DNA of 64,000 bases, from the NCBI GenBank assembly GCA_019186985.1, contig JABARQ010000024.1, positions 62,001 through 126,000 of the forward strand. The letters run 5' to 3'. The position numbers were made by a program, and so were the translations under genes. The notes under the pieces are model-generated. The model worked only from the letters and a program-made list of their open reading frames with translations. It made no database searches and was not told the origin of the DNA. The stretch comes from Prosthecobacter sp. (GTDB taxonomy: Bacteria; Verrucomicrobiota; Verrucomicrobiia; Verrucomicrobiales; Verrucomicrobiaceae). Below are positions 25,131 through 33,951 of this stretch, one piece after another (within the stretch, counting starts at the first letter, position 1; every line of letters starts with the position of its first letter).

Positions 25131-27425
25131 ATGCCTCCTCGTTCCTCCTCATCAAAAACCAGCAAAGCCAGCCCCGACAGCGAGACCGCTGAAGTGGAAG
25201 AGCTTGAGAGCGCCACCTCGGCCAAGAAAACGGCCAAGAAAAAGGAGGTGCTTTCACTGATTGATGAAGAGAAGCCCAAGGCCAAGGCCGCCACGAGGAA
25301 GCCGGCCAGCGCCCTGCCAGCCCTCGGCGCCAAGCCGGCAGCGGCCCCCGAGCCCCAGACTTCCACTTCCGAGCCTGAATCCTCGGAACCTGCCAAAAAG
25401 ACGGTCGACGACCAGAAGAAGGAGGCCCTGAACCTTTTCGAAGAAGACGAAAAGCCCAAGGTCAGGCGTGCCCGCCCAGTTGAAACCGCCGCAACCACGG
25501 CCCTCCCCCCCATCTCAAGGCTGAAGGAGGCCGGACCCGTCACAGGCCCGGTGGCTGCGCCCGTTGTTGCTCCAGCCGTCCCCAAGCCCGCCCCCGTGGA
25601 GGCGGGCCAGCCCGAATACGAGACCAATGAGGCAGGCGAAAAGATCATCCACCTCAAGCCGCCCATCATTGTCAAAGACCTGGCCGAAAAGATGGGCCTG
25701 CGGCCCTTCAAGGTCATCGCCGACCTCATCAACCTGAAGGTTTTCGTCGCCAACGCCGACAAGGCCATCGAGCTCGACGTGGCGGAAAAAGTCTGTGAAA
25801 AGCATGGCTTCCGCCTCGAACGCGAGAAGCGTGAAAAGGGTGCCGGCGTTCACAAGGTTGAGGAAGTCATTGTCGAACCCCCCGCTCAGGTCGTCGAGGA
25901 GATCGCCGAGGAGAAGCTTGAACTGCGCGCCCCGATCATCACGTTCATGGGACACGTCGACCATGGCAAGACATCCCTCCTCGACGCCATCCGCAAGACC
26001 CAGGTCACCCATGGCGAGGCCGGCGGCATCACCCAGCACATCGGCGCCTACTCCGTCTTCCATGAAGGCAAGCCGATCACCTTCATCGACACCCCCGGTC
26101 ACGCCGCCTTCTCGGGCATGCGCGCCCGCGGCGCCAATGTCACGGACATCGTCGTCCTCATCATCGCCGCCGACGACGGCATCATGCCGCAGACGCGCGA
26201 GGCCCTGAACCACGCCAAGGCCGCAGACGTGCAGCTCATGGTCGCCATCAACAAGTGCGACCTGCCTGCGGCGAATGTCATGCGCGTGAAGTCCCAGCTC
26301 CAGGAACTCGGCCTCATGCCGGTGGACTGGGGTGGTGAAATCGAGTGCATGGAGGTCTCCGCCAAGACCGGCCAGGGCATTGACAACCTCCTCGAAACCA
26401 TGGCCCTGCAGGCCGAGGTGCTTGAGCTCAAGGCGGATCCCAAGGCTCCTCCCCGCGCCACGGTCATCGAGTCCAGCATGGTGCCGGGCAAGGGCCCCGT
26501 GGCCACCGTCATCGTCCGCCAGGGCACCCTGAAGGTCGGCCAGCCCTTCATCTGCGGACCGCACTGGGGCAAGACCAAGGCCCTCATGGACGACCGCGGA
26601 CAGCCGATCAAGGAGGTGCGCCCCGGCATGCCCGTCGAAGTCGTCGGCTTCAGCGACATGCCCCGCGTTGGTGACGAAGTCGTCGTCATGGACAGCGAGC
26701 GAGCCGTCAAGAAGCTCAGCGAGGAACGCCTCGAAGAAGCACGTCAGGCCAAGCTTGTCACCCGCCGCCGCGCCACCATGGAGGACCTCTTCGCCAACAT
26801 CGAGGAGGGCCAGAAGAAGGTCTTCAAGGTCGTGCTCAAGACCGACGTGCATGGCTCGCTGGAGGCCATCACCAAGTGCCTCACCGACATCGAAAGCGCG
26901 AAGATCAACCTGCGCATCCTGCACAGCGACGTCGGCCCCATCACCGAATCCGACGTGCTGCTCGCCTCCGGTTCGGACGCCGTCATCATCGGCTTCAACA
27001 CCAAGGTCGAGAACAAGGCCCTCAGCACCGCCCGGCGCGAAGGCGTCCAGATCAAGCTCTACTCCATCATCTACGAGCTCATCGACCAGGTGAAGGAGGC
27101 CATGACCGGCATGCTCGACCCGCTGACGCGCGAGAAGATCCTCGGCCACGCCAAGGTGAAGCAGGTCTTCAAGGTTCAGAAGGGCTGGGTGGGCGGTTCA
27201 CAGGTCATCGACGGCCGCATCGACCGCAAGCAGCGCGCCCGCGTGCTGCGTGACGGACAGGCGGTCTATGACGGCAGCATCGAGACCCTGCGCCGCTTCC
27301 AGGACGAGGTGCCCGAGGTCCGCAACGGCCTCGAATGCGGCATCAAGCTCCATGGCTTCAGCGACTACGAGGAAAACGACATCATCGAGTGCTACGAGCT
27401 CGAGAAGATCCCGCAGGCCCTCTGA
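25131..27425 (+). CDS. infB: Translation initiation factor IF-2
   Basis: A 764-aa GTPase that recruits initiator tRNA to the 30S subunit and promotes subunit joining. An acidic, Lys/Pro/Ala-rich N-terminal region (1-~165) is low complexity. The IF2-N-like domain ([26 protein letters not shown]) is followed by the G domain starting near residue 274: G1 [10 protein letters not shown]3 DTPGH, G4 NKCD, then domains II-IV. The fMet-tRNA-binding C-terminal domain ends [12 protein letters not shown]. Length is shorter than E. coli IF-2 (890 aa), mainly in the N-terminal extension. It follows nusA by 81 bases and precedes rbfA by 44, the conserved operon order. Confidence 0.96.
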   Translation: MPPRSSSSKTSKASPDSETAEVEELESATSAKKTAKKKEVLSLIDEEKPKAKAATRKPASALPALGAKPAAAPEPQTSTSEPESSEPAKKTVDDQKKEALNLFEEDEKPKVRRARPVETAATTALPPISRLKEAGPVTGPVAAPVVAPAVPKPAPVEAGQPEYETNEAGEKIIHLKPPIIVKDLAEKMGLRPFKVIADLINLKVFVANADKAIELDVAEKVCEKHGFRLEREKREKGAGVHKVEEVIVEPPAQVVEEIAEEKLELRAPIITFMGHVDHGKTSLLDAIRKTQVTHGEAGGITQHIGAYSVFHEGKPITFIDTPGHAAFSGMRARGANVTDIVVLIIAADDGIMPQTREALNHAKAADVQLMVAINKCDLPAANVMRVKSQLQELGLMPVDWGGEIECMEVSAKTGQGIDNLLETMALQAEVLELKADPKAPPRATVIESSMVPGKGPVATVIVRQGTLKVGQPFICGPHWGKTKALMDDRGQPIKEVRPGMPVEVVGFSDMPRVGDEVVVMDSERAVKKLSEERLEEARQAKLVTRRRATMEDLFANIEEGQKKVFKVVLKTDVHGSLEAITKCLTDIESAKINLRILHSDVGPITESDVLLASGSDAVIIGFNTKVENKALSTARREGVQIKLYSIIYELIDQVKEAMTGMLDPLTREKILGHAKVKQVFKVQKGWVGGSQVIDGRIDRKQRARVLRDGQAVYDGSIETLRRFQDEVPEVRNGLECGIKLHGFSDYEENDIIECYELEKIPQAL

Positions 27426-27469
27426 CCTGCGGACGCGGCCCCCTTCACCATCATCCGTCCTCCCCTGCG

Positions 27470-27844
27470 ATGTCCCAGCGCCTTGACCGTGTGAACGAAC
27501 TCATGAAACGCGAGCTCAGCACCGTGCTTGAGCGCGGCTATCGTTTTGAAGGCGTTGTTCTCACCGTCCATGAGGTCGTCACAGCCCCGGACCTGCGCCA
27601 GGCCAGCGTCTGGGTCGGCATCCTGGGCAGGGTGCATGATGAGGCGGCCCTGATTGAAAAGCTCAACAAGGAGAAGGGCAGCATCCAGCGCGAGCTCTAC
27701 AAGCGTGTGAAGCTGAAGCACAGCCCCCAGCTTCTCTTCCGGCTCGACAAGAGCATCGAGCGCGCCGTCAGCCTGATCAACACCCTCGACAACCTGCCGC
27801 CTCCGCTGCCGGATGAAGAACAGCCGTCTTCGGAGCCCGCCTGA
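27470..27844 (+). CDS. rbfA: 30S ribosome-binding factor A
   Basis: A 124-aa KH-fold ribosome maturation factor that binds the 30S subunit and assists 16S rRNA 5' end processing. The N-terminus SQRLDRVNELMKRELSTVL and the closing HSPQLLFRLDKSIERAVSLINTLDNL (compare the family's P.L.F..D.S) are typical. I start at ATG 27470 because it gives the standard N-terminus. An upstream extension would overlap infB. Last gene of the nusA block; mlaE follows after 63 bases. Confidence 0.93.
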   Translation: MSQRLDRVNELMKRELSTVLERGYRFEGVVLTVHEVVTAPDLRQASVWVGILGRVHDEAALIEKLNKEKGSIQRELYKRVKLKHSPQLLFRLDKSIERAVSLINTLDNLPPPLPDEEQPSSEPA

Positions 27845-27907
27845 CATCCGAAGCCCCGGGCCTCCAGGCTTGCAACCCTCCCATGCCGGGCCAGACTTGA
27901 AAAAACC

Positions 27908-28684
27908 ATGGTGCGCAAGCTAGGCAGTCTCACGCTCTCCCTCATCCGGGGAACGGGTGACTTCGCCCTCTTCACCCTCACCGCGTTCCGCAGCGCCTTC
28001 TCCACCCGCAGGCTGCTTCACCGCGTGTTCAGGGCCATGTTTGAACAAGGCGTCCGCTGCCTGCCGGTCATCCTGATCGTCGGCATGTTCACCGGCCTTG
28101 TGCTCGGGCTCCAGGGCTATCATGTGCTGAACCGCTTCGGCTCAGAGAGCCTCCTGGGCGCCCTGGTTTCGCTCAGCCTGGTCCGTGAACTCGGTCCCGT
28201 GCTCGCCGCCCTGATGCTGGTCGGCCAGGCAGGGTCCGCCCTTGCCGCCGAGCTTGGCATCCAGCGCAACTCGGAGCAGATCGCGGCCCTGGAGACCATG
28301 GGCGTCAGCACCCACGGATACCTCGTCACGCCCCGCCTGCTCGGTGCGCTTTTGATTTTCCCCATGCAGACGGCTCTGTTCGTCAGCGTCGGCCTCTGGG
28401 GCGGCTGGCTTTCAGGATCAATGATGCTGGGCCTTGAACCCGGCGTCTACTGGTCCTCCGTGGAACGGGCGGTCGAACCCGACGATGTCCAGGAATGCTT
28501 CACCAAGGCCGCCGTCTTCGGGCTGCTGACCGTGGCGCTGTGCTGCTACTACGGCTTCAATGCGCACCGTTGCACCTCGGCCACCGGAGCCAGGGCCGTC
28601 AGCGCCTCCACCACCCGCGCCGTCGTGCTGTCCTGCATCACCGTGCTGGCCGCCGACTATGTGATCACCTCCTTCCTGCTGTGA
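27908..28684 (+). CDS. mlaE: MlaE-family ABC permease (phospholipid transport)
   Basis: A 258-aa integral membrane permease of the Mla system, which moves phospholipids between outer and inner membranes to maintain asymmetry. The conserved MlaE core is visible: SLVRELGPVLAALMLVGQAGSALAAELG, EQIAALETMGV and YLVTPRLLGAL. About five to six hydrophobic segments follow an amphipathic N-terminus. Its stop codon overlaps the GTG start of mlaF by four bases, so the two are translationally coupled. First gene of a five-gene mlaEFDCA operon. Confidence 0.93.
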   Translation: MVRKLGSLTLSLIRGTGDFALFTLTAFRSAFSTRRLLHRVFRAMFEQGVRCLPVILIVGMFTGLVLGLQGYHVLNRFGSESLLGALVSLSLVRELGPVLAALMLVGQAGSALAAELGIQRNSEQIAALETMGVSTHGYLVTPRLLGALLIFPMQTALFVSVGLWGGWLSGSMMLGLEPGVYWSSVERAVEPDDVQECFTKAAVFGLLTVALCCYYGFNAHRCTSATGARAVSASTTRAVVLSCITVLAADYVITSFLL

Positions 28685-29490
28685 GTGAAGCCCGTCCATC
28701 CCTGCTGCTCGACGTCCGCGGCGTGAAAAAGCGTTACGGCACCCACGAGGTTCTCACAGGAGCCAGCCTGGAGGTACCCCGTGCAAGCGTGGTCACCGTG
28801 CTCGGACGCAGCGGCACCGGCAAGTCCGTCTTCCTCAAATGCCTGGCGGGCATCGAACGCCCTGACGAAGGGGTGATCGCCTTTGACGGCACCCCCCTGG
28901 ATGCCGACCTTCCTTCCGCACGCGCCGAGTTCCGCCGCCGCTGCAGCTTCCTTTTTCAAAGCAACGCCCTGTTTGATTCACTCACCGCCCTGGAAAACGT
29001 GGTCCTGCCCCTTGAGCAGACCACCGCGCTCAGCTCCTCCGTGGTCCGCCAGCGCAGCCTGGAGGCCCTGCAGCAGCTTGAGCTGGATTCCTTCGCCGAC
29101 AAATACCCCAGCCAGCTCTCCGGTGGCATGCAGAAACGTCTGGCGCTGGCCCGCGCCATCGTCACACGTCCGGAGCTGGTGCTCTTTGACGAGCCCACGG
29201 CAGGCCTCGACCCGCTCAGGCGCAACGCCGTCTTTGCCATGATCGTCAAATACCAGCGCCAGTTCGGCTTCACGGCGGTCATCGTCACTCATGACGTCGC
29301 CGAAGTCCTGGTCATCAGCGACCATGTGGCCCTGCTTGATTCCGGCACCATGCGCTTTGCCGGCAGCCCGGCCGCCTTTTCCACCTCCACCGACCCTGTC
29401 GTCTGCGATTTCCGTGACAGCACCGCGGCCCTTCACAAGGCCGTGGACGCCCTCCGCACCGGCCAAAATCCCTCCCTCACTGAATCATGA
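28681..29490 (+). CDS. mlaF: MlaF-family ATP-binding protein
   Basis: A 269-aa ATPase of the Mla phospholipid transporter. Walker A is GRSGTGKSV (about 41-49), the signature is LSGGMQKR (about 145) and Walker B is LVLFDEPTAGLDP (about 165). LSGGMQKRLALARAIV and GLDPLRRN are typical of MlaF. The start is GTG 28681, overlapping the mlaE stop (GTGA). The polypeptide then opens with SEARPSLLLDVRGVKKRYG. An upstream in-frame extension would lie inside mlaE and is rejected. The C-terminal ~40 residues extend past the core and may be a regulatory tail. MlaB, the usual STAS partner, is not encoded next to it. Confidence 0.93.
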   Translation: MSEARPSLLLDVRGVKKRYGTHEVLTGASLEVPRASVVTVLGRSGTGKSVFLKCLAGIERPDEGVIAFDGTPLDADLPSARAEFRRRCSFLFQSNALFDSLTALENVVLPLEQTTALSSSVVRQRSLEALQQLELDSFADKYPSQLSGGMQKRLALARAIVTRPELVLFDEPTAGLDPLRRNAVFAMIVKYQRQFGFTAVIVTHDVAEVLVISDHVALLDSGTMRFAGSPAAFSTSTDPVVCDFRDSTAALHKAVDALRTGQNPSLTES

Positions 29491-29984
29491 ACGCCTCCAG
29501 ACTGGAATTTTTCGTCGGCCTTTTCGTCCTGCTAGGCCTCGCCGCCGTGACCTGGCTCACCGCCAAGGTGGGGGCCGGATCGCTGATCAGCGGCCCCACT
29601 TACCTCGTGGAAGCACGCTTCTCCAACGCCGGGGGACTGAACACCGGCAGCAGTGTGCTGGTCGCTGGCGTCACCGTCGGCCGCGTGGAATCCATCCGCA
29701 TCGATCCCGTGGATTACAGCGCCATCGCCACCCTGCGGGTCGTGGAAGGCCTCAAACTGCCCACGGACACGATGGCCTCCATCAAGACCACAGGCCTGAT
29801 TGGTGACAAATACGTCTCCCTGGCGCCTGGGGCCGATGAGACTTACCTCCAGCCCGGCACGCAGATCACCATGACAGAATCCTCGGTTGATCTTGAATCC
29901 TTGATTGGCAAAATGGCTTTCGGCAGTGTAAGCAATAATTCTGATAATTCAGCGAACGAGTCCGGAAAGTCCCCCGCTCCATGA
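29487..29984 (+). CDS. mlaD: MlaD-family MCE substrate-binding protein
   Basis: A 165-aa inner-membrane-anchored MCE protein. One N-terminal membrane helix (LEFFVGLFVLLGLAAVTWL) precedes the MCE beta-barrel (YLVEARFSNAGGLNTGSSVLVAGVTVGRV, about 40-115), followed by YVSLAPGADETYLQPGTQI. It should form a hexameric ring on MlaE in the periplasm and shuttle lipid. The Asn/Ser-rich tail (NNSDNSANES) is low complexity. It overlaps mlaF and mlaC by four bases each (ATGA), confirming a tightly coupled operon. Confidence 0.92.
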   Translation: MNASRLEFFVGLFVLLGLAAVTWLTAKVGAGSLISGPTYLVEARFSNAGGLNTGSSVLVAGVTVGRVESIRIDPVDYSAIATLRVVEGLKLPTDTMASIKTTGLIGDKYVSLAPGADETYLQPGTQITMTESSVDLESLIGKMAFGSVSNNSDNSANESGKSPAP

Positions 29985-30562
29985 AACGCCGTTCCTTTCT
30001 CCCCATTTTTTTAACCTTCCCTGCTGCGGGGTTTTGCGCTTCATCCACCAGCGCCGCCGAAGCAAGGCTGCGCACAGCCATTGGTGAAGTCCTGGCTGTC
30101 GCGGACCGCGTGACCAGCCGCAGCGCCCTGGCGACCACTGCACGATCCATCCTTCAGCGTCATGTCAGCTTTGAAACCATGACCCGCCGCGCCGTCGGAG
30201 TCGGCTGGCGCCAGTTCAACGCCGCCCAGCAAAAACGTGCGACCGAACTGTTCACCACCCTGGTCATCCGCACCTACAGTGACAAGTTCACCCCAGGAGA
30301 ACACCCGGTCATCAATTACAAGAATGCCGTCGCCCCCGCCGCTGGACGAGTGGATGTGCCAACAACGCTGGTTTACAAGGGCAGCAACTATGCAGTCACC
30401 TACCGGATGGAGGAGATCGGAGGCTGGAAGATCGCCGATGTGATCATCGAAGGCGTGAGCCTCGTCGCCAACTACCGCACCCAGCTCGATTCAACCTTCA
30501 AGCAGGGCGGAGCCGCCGCCGTCATTCGTTCCCTCGAACAATCCGTCGCCCGCCCTTCATGA
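29981..30562 (+). CDS. mlaC: MlaC-family periplasmic phospholipid carrier
   Basis: A 193-aa periplasmic protein of the MlaC/Ttg2D family that ferries phospholipid between MlaA in the outer membrane and MlaD in the inner membrane. After an N-terminal signal peptide (RRSFLPIFLTFPAAGFCASS) the family pattern is seen in FETMTRRAVGVGWRQFNAAQQKRATELFTTLVIRTY, KDV-like beta strands and GWKIADVIIEGVSLVANYRTQL, the diagnostic C-terminal motif. It overlaps both neighbouring mla genes by four bases. Confidence 0.93.
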   Translation: MKRRSFLPIFLTFPAAGFCASSTSAAEARLRTAIGEVLAVADRVTSRSALATTARSILQRHVSFETMTRRAVGVGWRQFNAAQQKRATELFTTLVIRTYSDKFTPGEHPVINYKNAVAPAAGRVDVPTTLVYKGSNYAVTYRMEEIGGWKIADVIIEGVSLVANYRTQLDSTFKQGGAAAVIRSLEQSVARPS

Positions 30563-31311
30563 AAAAGCCCGCCTCCCTCATCCTCACGGCGCTTCTGATC
30601 AGCTCCTGCGCCACCCAGCACGCCACCCCCGCCCCTGAGGGCCAGTCAGCCGCAGCCACGGACGCGCTGGATGATTACGAAGGAGCGGCCGAGGTTTCCG
30701 ATCCCATTGAACCGCTCAACCGAGCCACGTTTGCCTTCAATGACAAGCTCTACAGCTGGGTCTTCACGCCCATCTCCAAGACCTACACCACCGTGCTGCC
30801 GTCGCCGTTTCGGCAGGGCATCGACAATGTCTACGAGAACGTCAAATTCCCCGTCAGATTCGTCAACAGCGGCCTCCAGGGCAACTTCAAACGAGCCGGT
30901 CAGGAATTGCAAAAATTTGGCGTAAACACCTTCGCGGGCTTCGGAGGCCTCATCAAGCAATCCGACCGCATTCCATCCTTGAAGGACGTTCCCCTTGAAG
31001 ACTCTGGCCAGACACTGGCCACCTGGGGCATGGGACATGGCCCCTACATCGTACTTCCCATCCTCGGCCCCTGCACCGCCCGTGAGACCCTCGGCCTGGT
31101 CGGCGACTACGCCTTGAACCCCGTGAACTGGACCTTTGCCCTGGGTGACCATGCCGACAAGTGGGCCTGGATCCCCTCGACTGGAAACACCGTCCGCAGC
31201 CTGCCGGACCAGCTCTCCAAATACAACGATTCCAAGGCCAATGCCATTGACCCCTACACCGCCGTCAAGAGCACCTACATCCAAAACAGGAACAACGCGG
31301 CCAAGGAGTAG
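30559..31311 (+). CDS. mlaA: MlaA (VacJ) family outer-membrane lipoprotein
   Basis: A 250-aa lipoprotein, lipobox LISSC near residue 17. The VacJ signature is clear: DPIEPLNRATFAFNDKLYSWVFTPISKTY, then FPVRFVNSGLQGNFKRAGQELQKFGVNTFAGFGGL, and TLATWGMGHGPYIVLPILGPCTARETLGL. It should sit in the outer membrane and extract misplaced phospholipids for MlaC. In Escherichia coli mlaA is away from the mlaFEDCB operon; here it closes the mlaEFDC operon with a four-base overlap. Confidence 0.93.
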   Translation: MKKPASLILTALLISSCATQHATPAPEGQSAAATDALDDYEGAAEVSDPIEPLNRATFAFNDKLYSWVFTPISKTYTTVLPSPFRQGIDNVYENVKFPVRFVNSGLQGNFKRAGQELQKFGVNTFAGFGGLIKQSDRIPSLKDVPLEDSGQTLATWGMGHGPYIVLPILGPCTARETLGLVGDYALNPVNWTFALGDHADKWAWIPSTGNTVRSLPDQLSKYNDSKANAIDPYTAVKSTYIQNRNNAAKE

Positions 31312-31597
31312 CGAAGGCAGCTCAGCCCTCCACCGAGGGTCCCAGGGAAAGCAGCCGGGACTGTTGCCAGCCTGATGCTGTCAGGCAGGCAGGTTCTTCA
31401 CAAAAAGTTAAGGAATGTGAACAAATGGCTTGTCGCCTGCTCCAATTCTTGTCAGGCTTCCAAAGAACCGTGAGCTATTCACAAAAATTAGAACGTGGGA
31501 AAGCACACTTGGCACGCTACCAGCGCCAGGAGAGGACAGCGCCCCTCAAGCCACGGATCAACGCTTTTCCACGGCAAGGCATCCAACCCTGACAACC
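31312..31597 (+). promoter_or_regulatory. Intergenic region before phoH with inverted repeat
   Basis: 286 bases between mlaA and the PhoH gene. A short hairpin (GCCTGA and TCAGGC, about 31368-31384) could stop mla transcription but has no T-tract. At 31397-31421 TTCACA and TGTGAA form an inverted repeat with a 13-base spacer. A partly similar sequence beginning TTCACAAAAATTAG recurs near 31478. These could be operator half-sites for phoH. No coding potential or tRNA seen. Confidence 0.4.
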
Positions 31598-33157
31598 ATG
31601 GACCGAGACGACCACACCGCCACAGCCCCGACGATCATCAATCCCCTCGAACTTGGCGCCCCCGTCTCCTCCAGCTTTCGTCCTCAGCCGCCTTCCTCCC
31701 GAAAGCGCAAATCAGTGACCAGTCATCGACACTCCCCCACCCCGGTAGGCACCAAGACCTTCATTCTCGACACCAACGTCCTGCTGCATGACCCGGGCTG
31801 CATCAACAAGTTCGCCGAACACCATGTCAGCATCCCGGTGGACGTCCTGAGCGAGCTGGACCGTTTCAAAAACGAAATGACCGAGAGGGGCGCAAACGCC
31901 CGTGAAGTACACCGGGCCCTCATGAAGGTCTTTTCCAGCCCTGATGCCTCCATCATGGAAGGTGTCAGGACTCCCGGAGGCGGACTTCTGAAACTCGTCA
32001 CCTACGACCCCGAAGCAGCCCGCCAGATCCCCAGTGTCCGTGAATTTGAACGCATCTTCCCCGGCAGCGAAAAGACCGACCACCGCATCATCGCCTGCGT
32101 CCTTCAACAGCGAGAACTCCTGCAGCCTCCAGTCATCCTGGTCAGCAAGGACATCAACATGCAGCTCAAGGCCCGCGCCGTCGGCATCGAGTGTGAAGAC
32201 TACCTCAATGACAAGGTCGAGCCCCGTGAGGTCTCCAATTTCGAAATCGCACGGATCGAAGTCAGCGGCCACGAACTCCAGCGCTTCGCCAGCAGCGGCC
32301 GCCTCAGCCTTGCAGCCTCTCGGCTGGGTGATCTGGTGGCCAACGATTATGTGCTTCTCATCGCCGGAGAAAAGGCCTCCATGCCGGCCAAGATGAACGC
32401 CCAGGGCGAACTCGTACGCCTCCTGCACACGCCAGAATCCATCAAGGTCGGACAGGGACGCGCCGTCAAGCCCATGAACCTGGGCCAGACCTGCCTCCTC
32501 GACGCCCTGCTTGATCCTGAGATCAGCCTGGTCACCTGTTACGGCCAGGCCGGCACCGGCAAGACCCTCCTTGCGGTTGCCGCCGGACTCTCCCAGGTGT
32601 TTGGGCGCACCTACAACGGCCTCACCGTCAGCCGTCCCATCGTGGCCATGGGACAGACCGTCGGCTTCCTGCCTGGTTCCCTGCAGGAAAAAATGCGTCC
32701 ATGGCTGCAGCCTGTCTATGACGCCCTCGACCTGCTCATGAGGCCGGTGGACAACAACCAGGGCCCTCAGCGGAAAAAGAACCGCTTTCTTCCCGACACC
32801 CCGGCATCCACCGAGGTCGCAGCCCCGTATGATCCGCTCATCCAGCAGGGGGTCATCGAAATCGAGGCCTTGTGCTACATCCGCGGGCGCAGCATCCCGG
32901 ACCGTTTCTTCGTTCTGGATGAAGCCCAGCAGCTCACACCGCTGGAGGCCAAGACCGTGGTCACCCGCATGTCACGTGGCTCCAAGCTGGTCCTCGTGGG
33001 CGACCCGGCCCAGATCGACAACCCCTACGTCGACAGTCGCAGCAACGGCCTTGTTTACACCCGTCAGCGCATGCGCGGCCAGCCTTTTGCCGCTCATGTC
33101 CCCCTCAACAAGGGCGAGCGCAGCCCGCTTGCGGAGGCTGCGGCCAGGCTGCTGTAA
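31598..33157 (+). CDS. PhoH-like ATPase with N-terminal PIN ribonuclease domain
   Basis: A 519-aa PIN-PhoH (YlaK/PhoH2-type) protein. The PIN domain (about 48-200) has FILDTNVLLHDP with the first acidic residue, then SELDRFK, and SKDINMQLKARA with the last Asp, so an Mg-dependent RNase site is likely. The PhoH ATPase domain has Walker A CYGQAGTGKTLL (near residue 315) and Walker B FFVLDEAQQLTP with GDPAQIDNPY. Characterised relatives act as RNA helicase-nucleases. The ATG at 31598 is chosen. The Ser/Pro/Arg-rich N-terminal 45 residues look disordered. A TTG-initiated extension to 31430 has no support. Confidence 0.88.
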   Translation: MDRDDHTATAPTIINPLELGAPVSSSFRPQPPSSRKRKSVTSHRHSPTPVGTKTFILDTNVLLHDPGCINKFAEHHVSIPVDVLSELDRFKNEMTERGANAREVHRALMKVFSSPDASIMEGVRTPGGGLLKLVTYDPEAARQIPSVREFERIFPGSEKTDHRIIACVLQQRELLQPPVILVSKDINMQLKARAVGIECEDYLNDKVEPREVSNFEIARIEVSGHELQRFASSGRLSLAASRLGDLVANDYVLLIAGEKASMPAKMNAQGELVRLLHTPESIKVGQGRAVKPMNLGQTCLLDALLDPEISLVTCYGQAGTGKTLLAVAAGLSQVFGRTYNGLTVSRPIVAMGQTVGFLPGSLQEKMRPWLQPVYDALDLLMRPVDNNQGPQRKKNRFLPDTPASTEVAAPYDPLIQQGVIEIEALCYIRGRSIPDRFFVLDEAQQLTPLEAKTVVTRMSRGSKLVLVGDPAQIDNPYVDSRSNGLVYTRQRMRGQPFAAHVPLNKGERSPLAEAAARLL

Positions 33158-33191
33158 AAAGCGAAAGCGCGGCGGTCAAAAACCGCCGCGC
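33156..33191 (-). terminator. Strong intrinsic terminator for the yceD-rpmF transcript
   Basis: Arms GCGCGGCGGT and ACCGCCGCGC form a perfect 10-bp stem with a five-base loop (33167-33191). On the minus strand the stem is followed by TTTCGCTTTTT (33166-33156). On the plus strand no T-tract follows, so it primarily serves the rpmF side. The two genes converge here and it may also slow phoH read-through. Confidence 0.8.
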
Positions 33192-33225
33192 CTGCAAAAG
33201 TCGCGAGCCTTGAATGTCCTGAGGA

Positions 33226-33411
33226 CTATTCCTCAGCGGTGATGGTCAGCACCTGACGGCCCTTGTAGTAGCCGCAGGAAGGACAGGCCACATGACCCGG
33301 AACCGACGTGCCGCACTCAGGGCAGGTCTTCAGGACAGGAGCACGCCAGCGGTTGGCTCCCTGGCGGAGACGTTGACGGGCTTTGGATTGACGGCGTTTC
33401 GGGTTGGCCAT
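33226..33411 (-). CDS. rpmF: 50S ribosomal protein L32
   Basis: A 61-aa L32, the usual size. MANPKRRQSKARQRLRQGANRW is the conserved basic N-terminus, and the zinc-ribbon CPECG/CPSCG (two CxxC pairs about 13 residues apart) is intact, so this is the zinc-binding form. It lies 15 bases after yceD, the near-universal pairing, and upstream of a strong terminator. plsX or fabH, which often follow rpmF, are not here. Confidence 0.97.
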   Translation of the reverse strand: MANPKRRQSKARQRLRQGANRWRAPVLKTCPECGTSVPGHVACPSCGYYKGRQVLTITAEE

Positions 33412-33426
33412 GTTGGGAAGGGGGGA

Positions 33427-33906
33427 TTAGTTCTTCAATTGATCAAGGGCGTCCCAAACTCCCTTGTCAGCACCAGGCGCTTCATCAGCTGCAGCAGGAC
33501 TGGCAGCTTCGAAGCGACCTTCGGCGGGACATTCGCGCGGATCAACGTTACCATCTTCACAGCGCGGAAAGTTCGGAAGGGCTAGCAGGATGTCCTCCCT
33601 GACTACCTCTGTCAAGTCGATCGTGCCCTCCTTTTCAATGGGAATCTCCTCGGCAAACGGGTCCAGAACCACCCTCTGGCGGAATCTTTCCAGACAGCGC
33701 CCGCATTCCAGGCTGAACTCCGCCTCCAAATGGCCGGTCAGAACCAGATCTTCCCCGTCCCGCAGGACCAGAAGCTCATACTTCAGGGAGGATTCGGGAC
33801 GCACCGGATCATCTTCAGCCAGGGCAAAGAAGGTCGGCGGCAGAACGCCCGAAAGCTGCCTGCCCTCTGGCGGGAGGTGACGAGGATCAATTTGGAAGGG
33901 ATTCAT
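33427..33906 (-). CDS. YceD/DUF177 family protein
   Basis: A 159-aa protein of the DUF177 (YceD) family, which is nearly always encoded before rpmF and is linked to 23S rRNA or ribosome accumulation, with the mechanism not fully known. The central CGRCLERF (first CxxC) matches the family. The C-terminal Cys pair is spread as FPRCEDGNVDPREC instead of the usual PLC...C. An acidic patch DLTEVVREDILLALP is typical. I chose the start at 33906 (MNPFQIDPRHLP). A longer version from 33945 adds 13 unconvincing residues. Confidence 0.88.
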   Translation of the reverse strand: MNPFQIDPRHLPPEGRQLSGVLPPTFFALAEDDPVRPESSLKYELLVLRDGEDLVLTGHLEAEFSLECGRCLERFRQRVVLDPFAEEIPIEKEGTIDLTEVVREDILLALPNFPRCEDGNVDPRECPAEGRFEAASPAAADEAPGADKGVWDALDQLKN

Positions 33907-33951
33907 GGCTGACTGACAGGAAGCACGTTCATGGGCACACGGCAACCCCGG

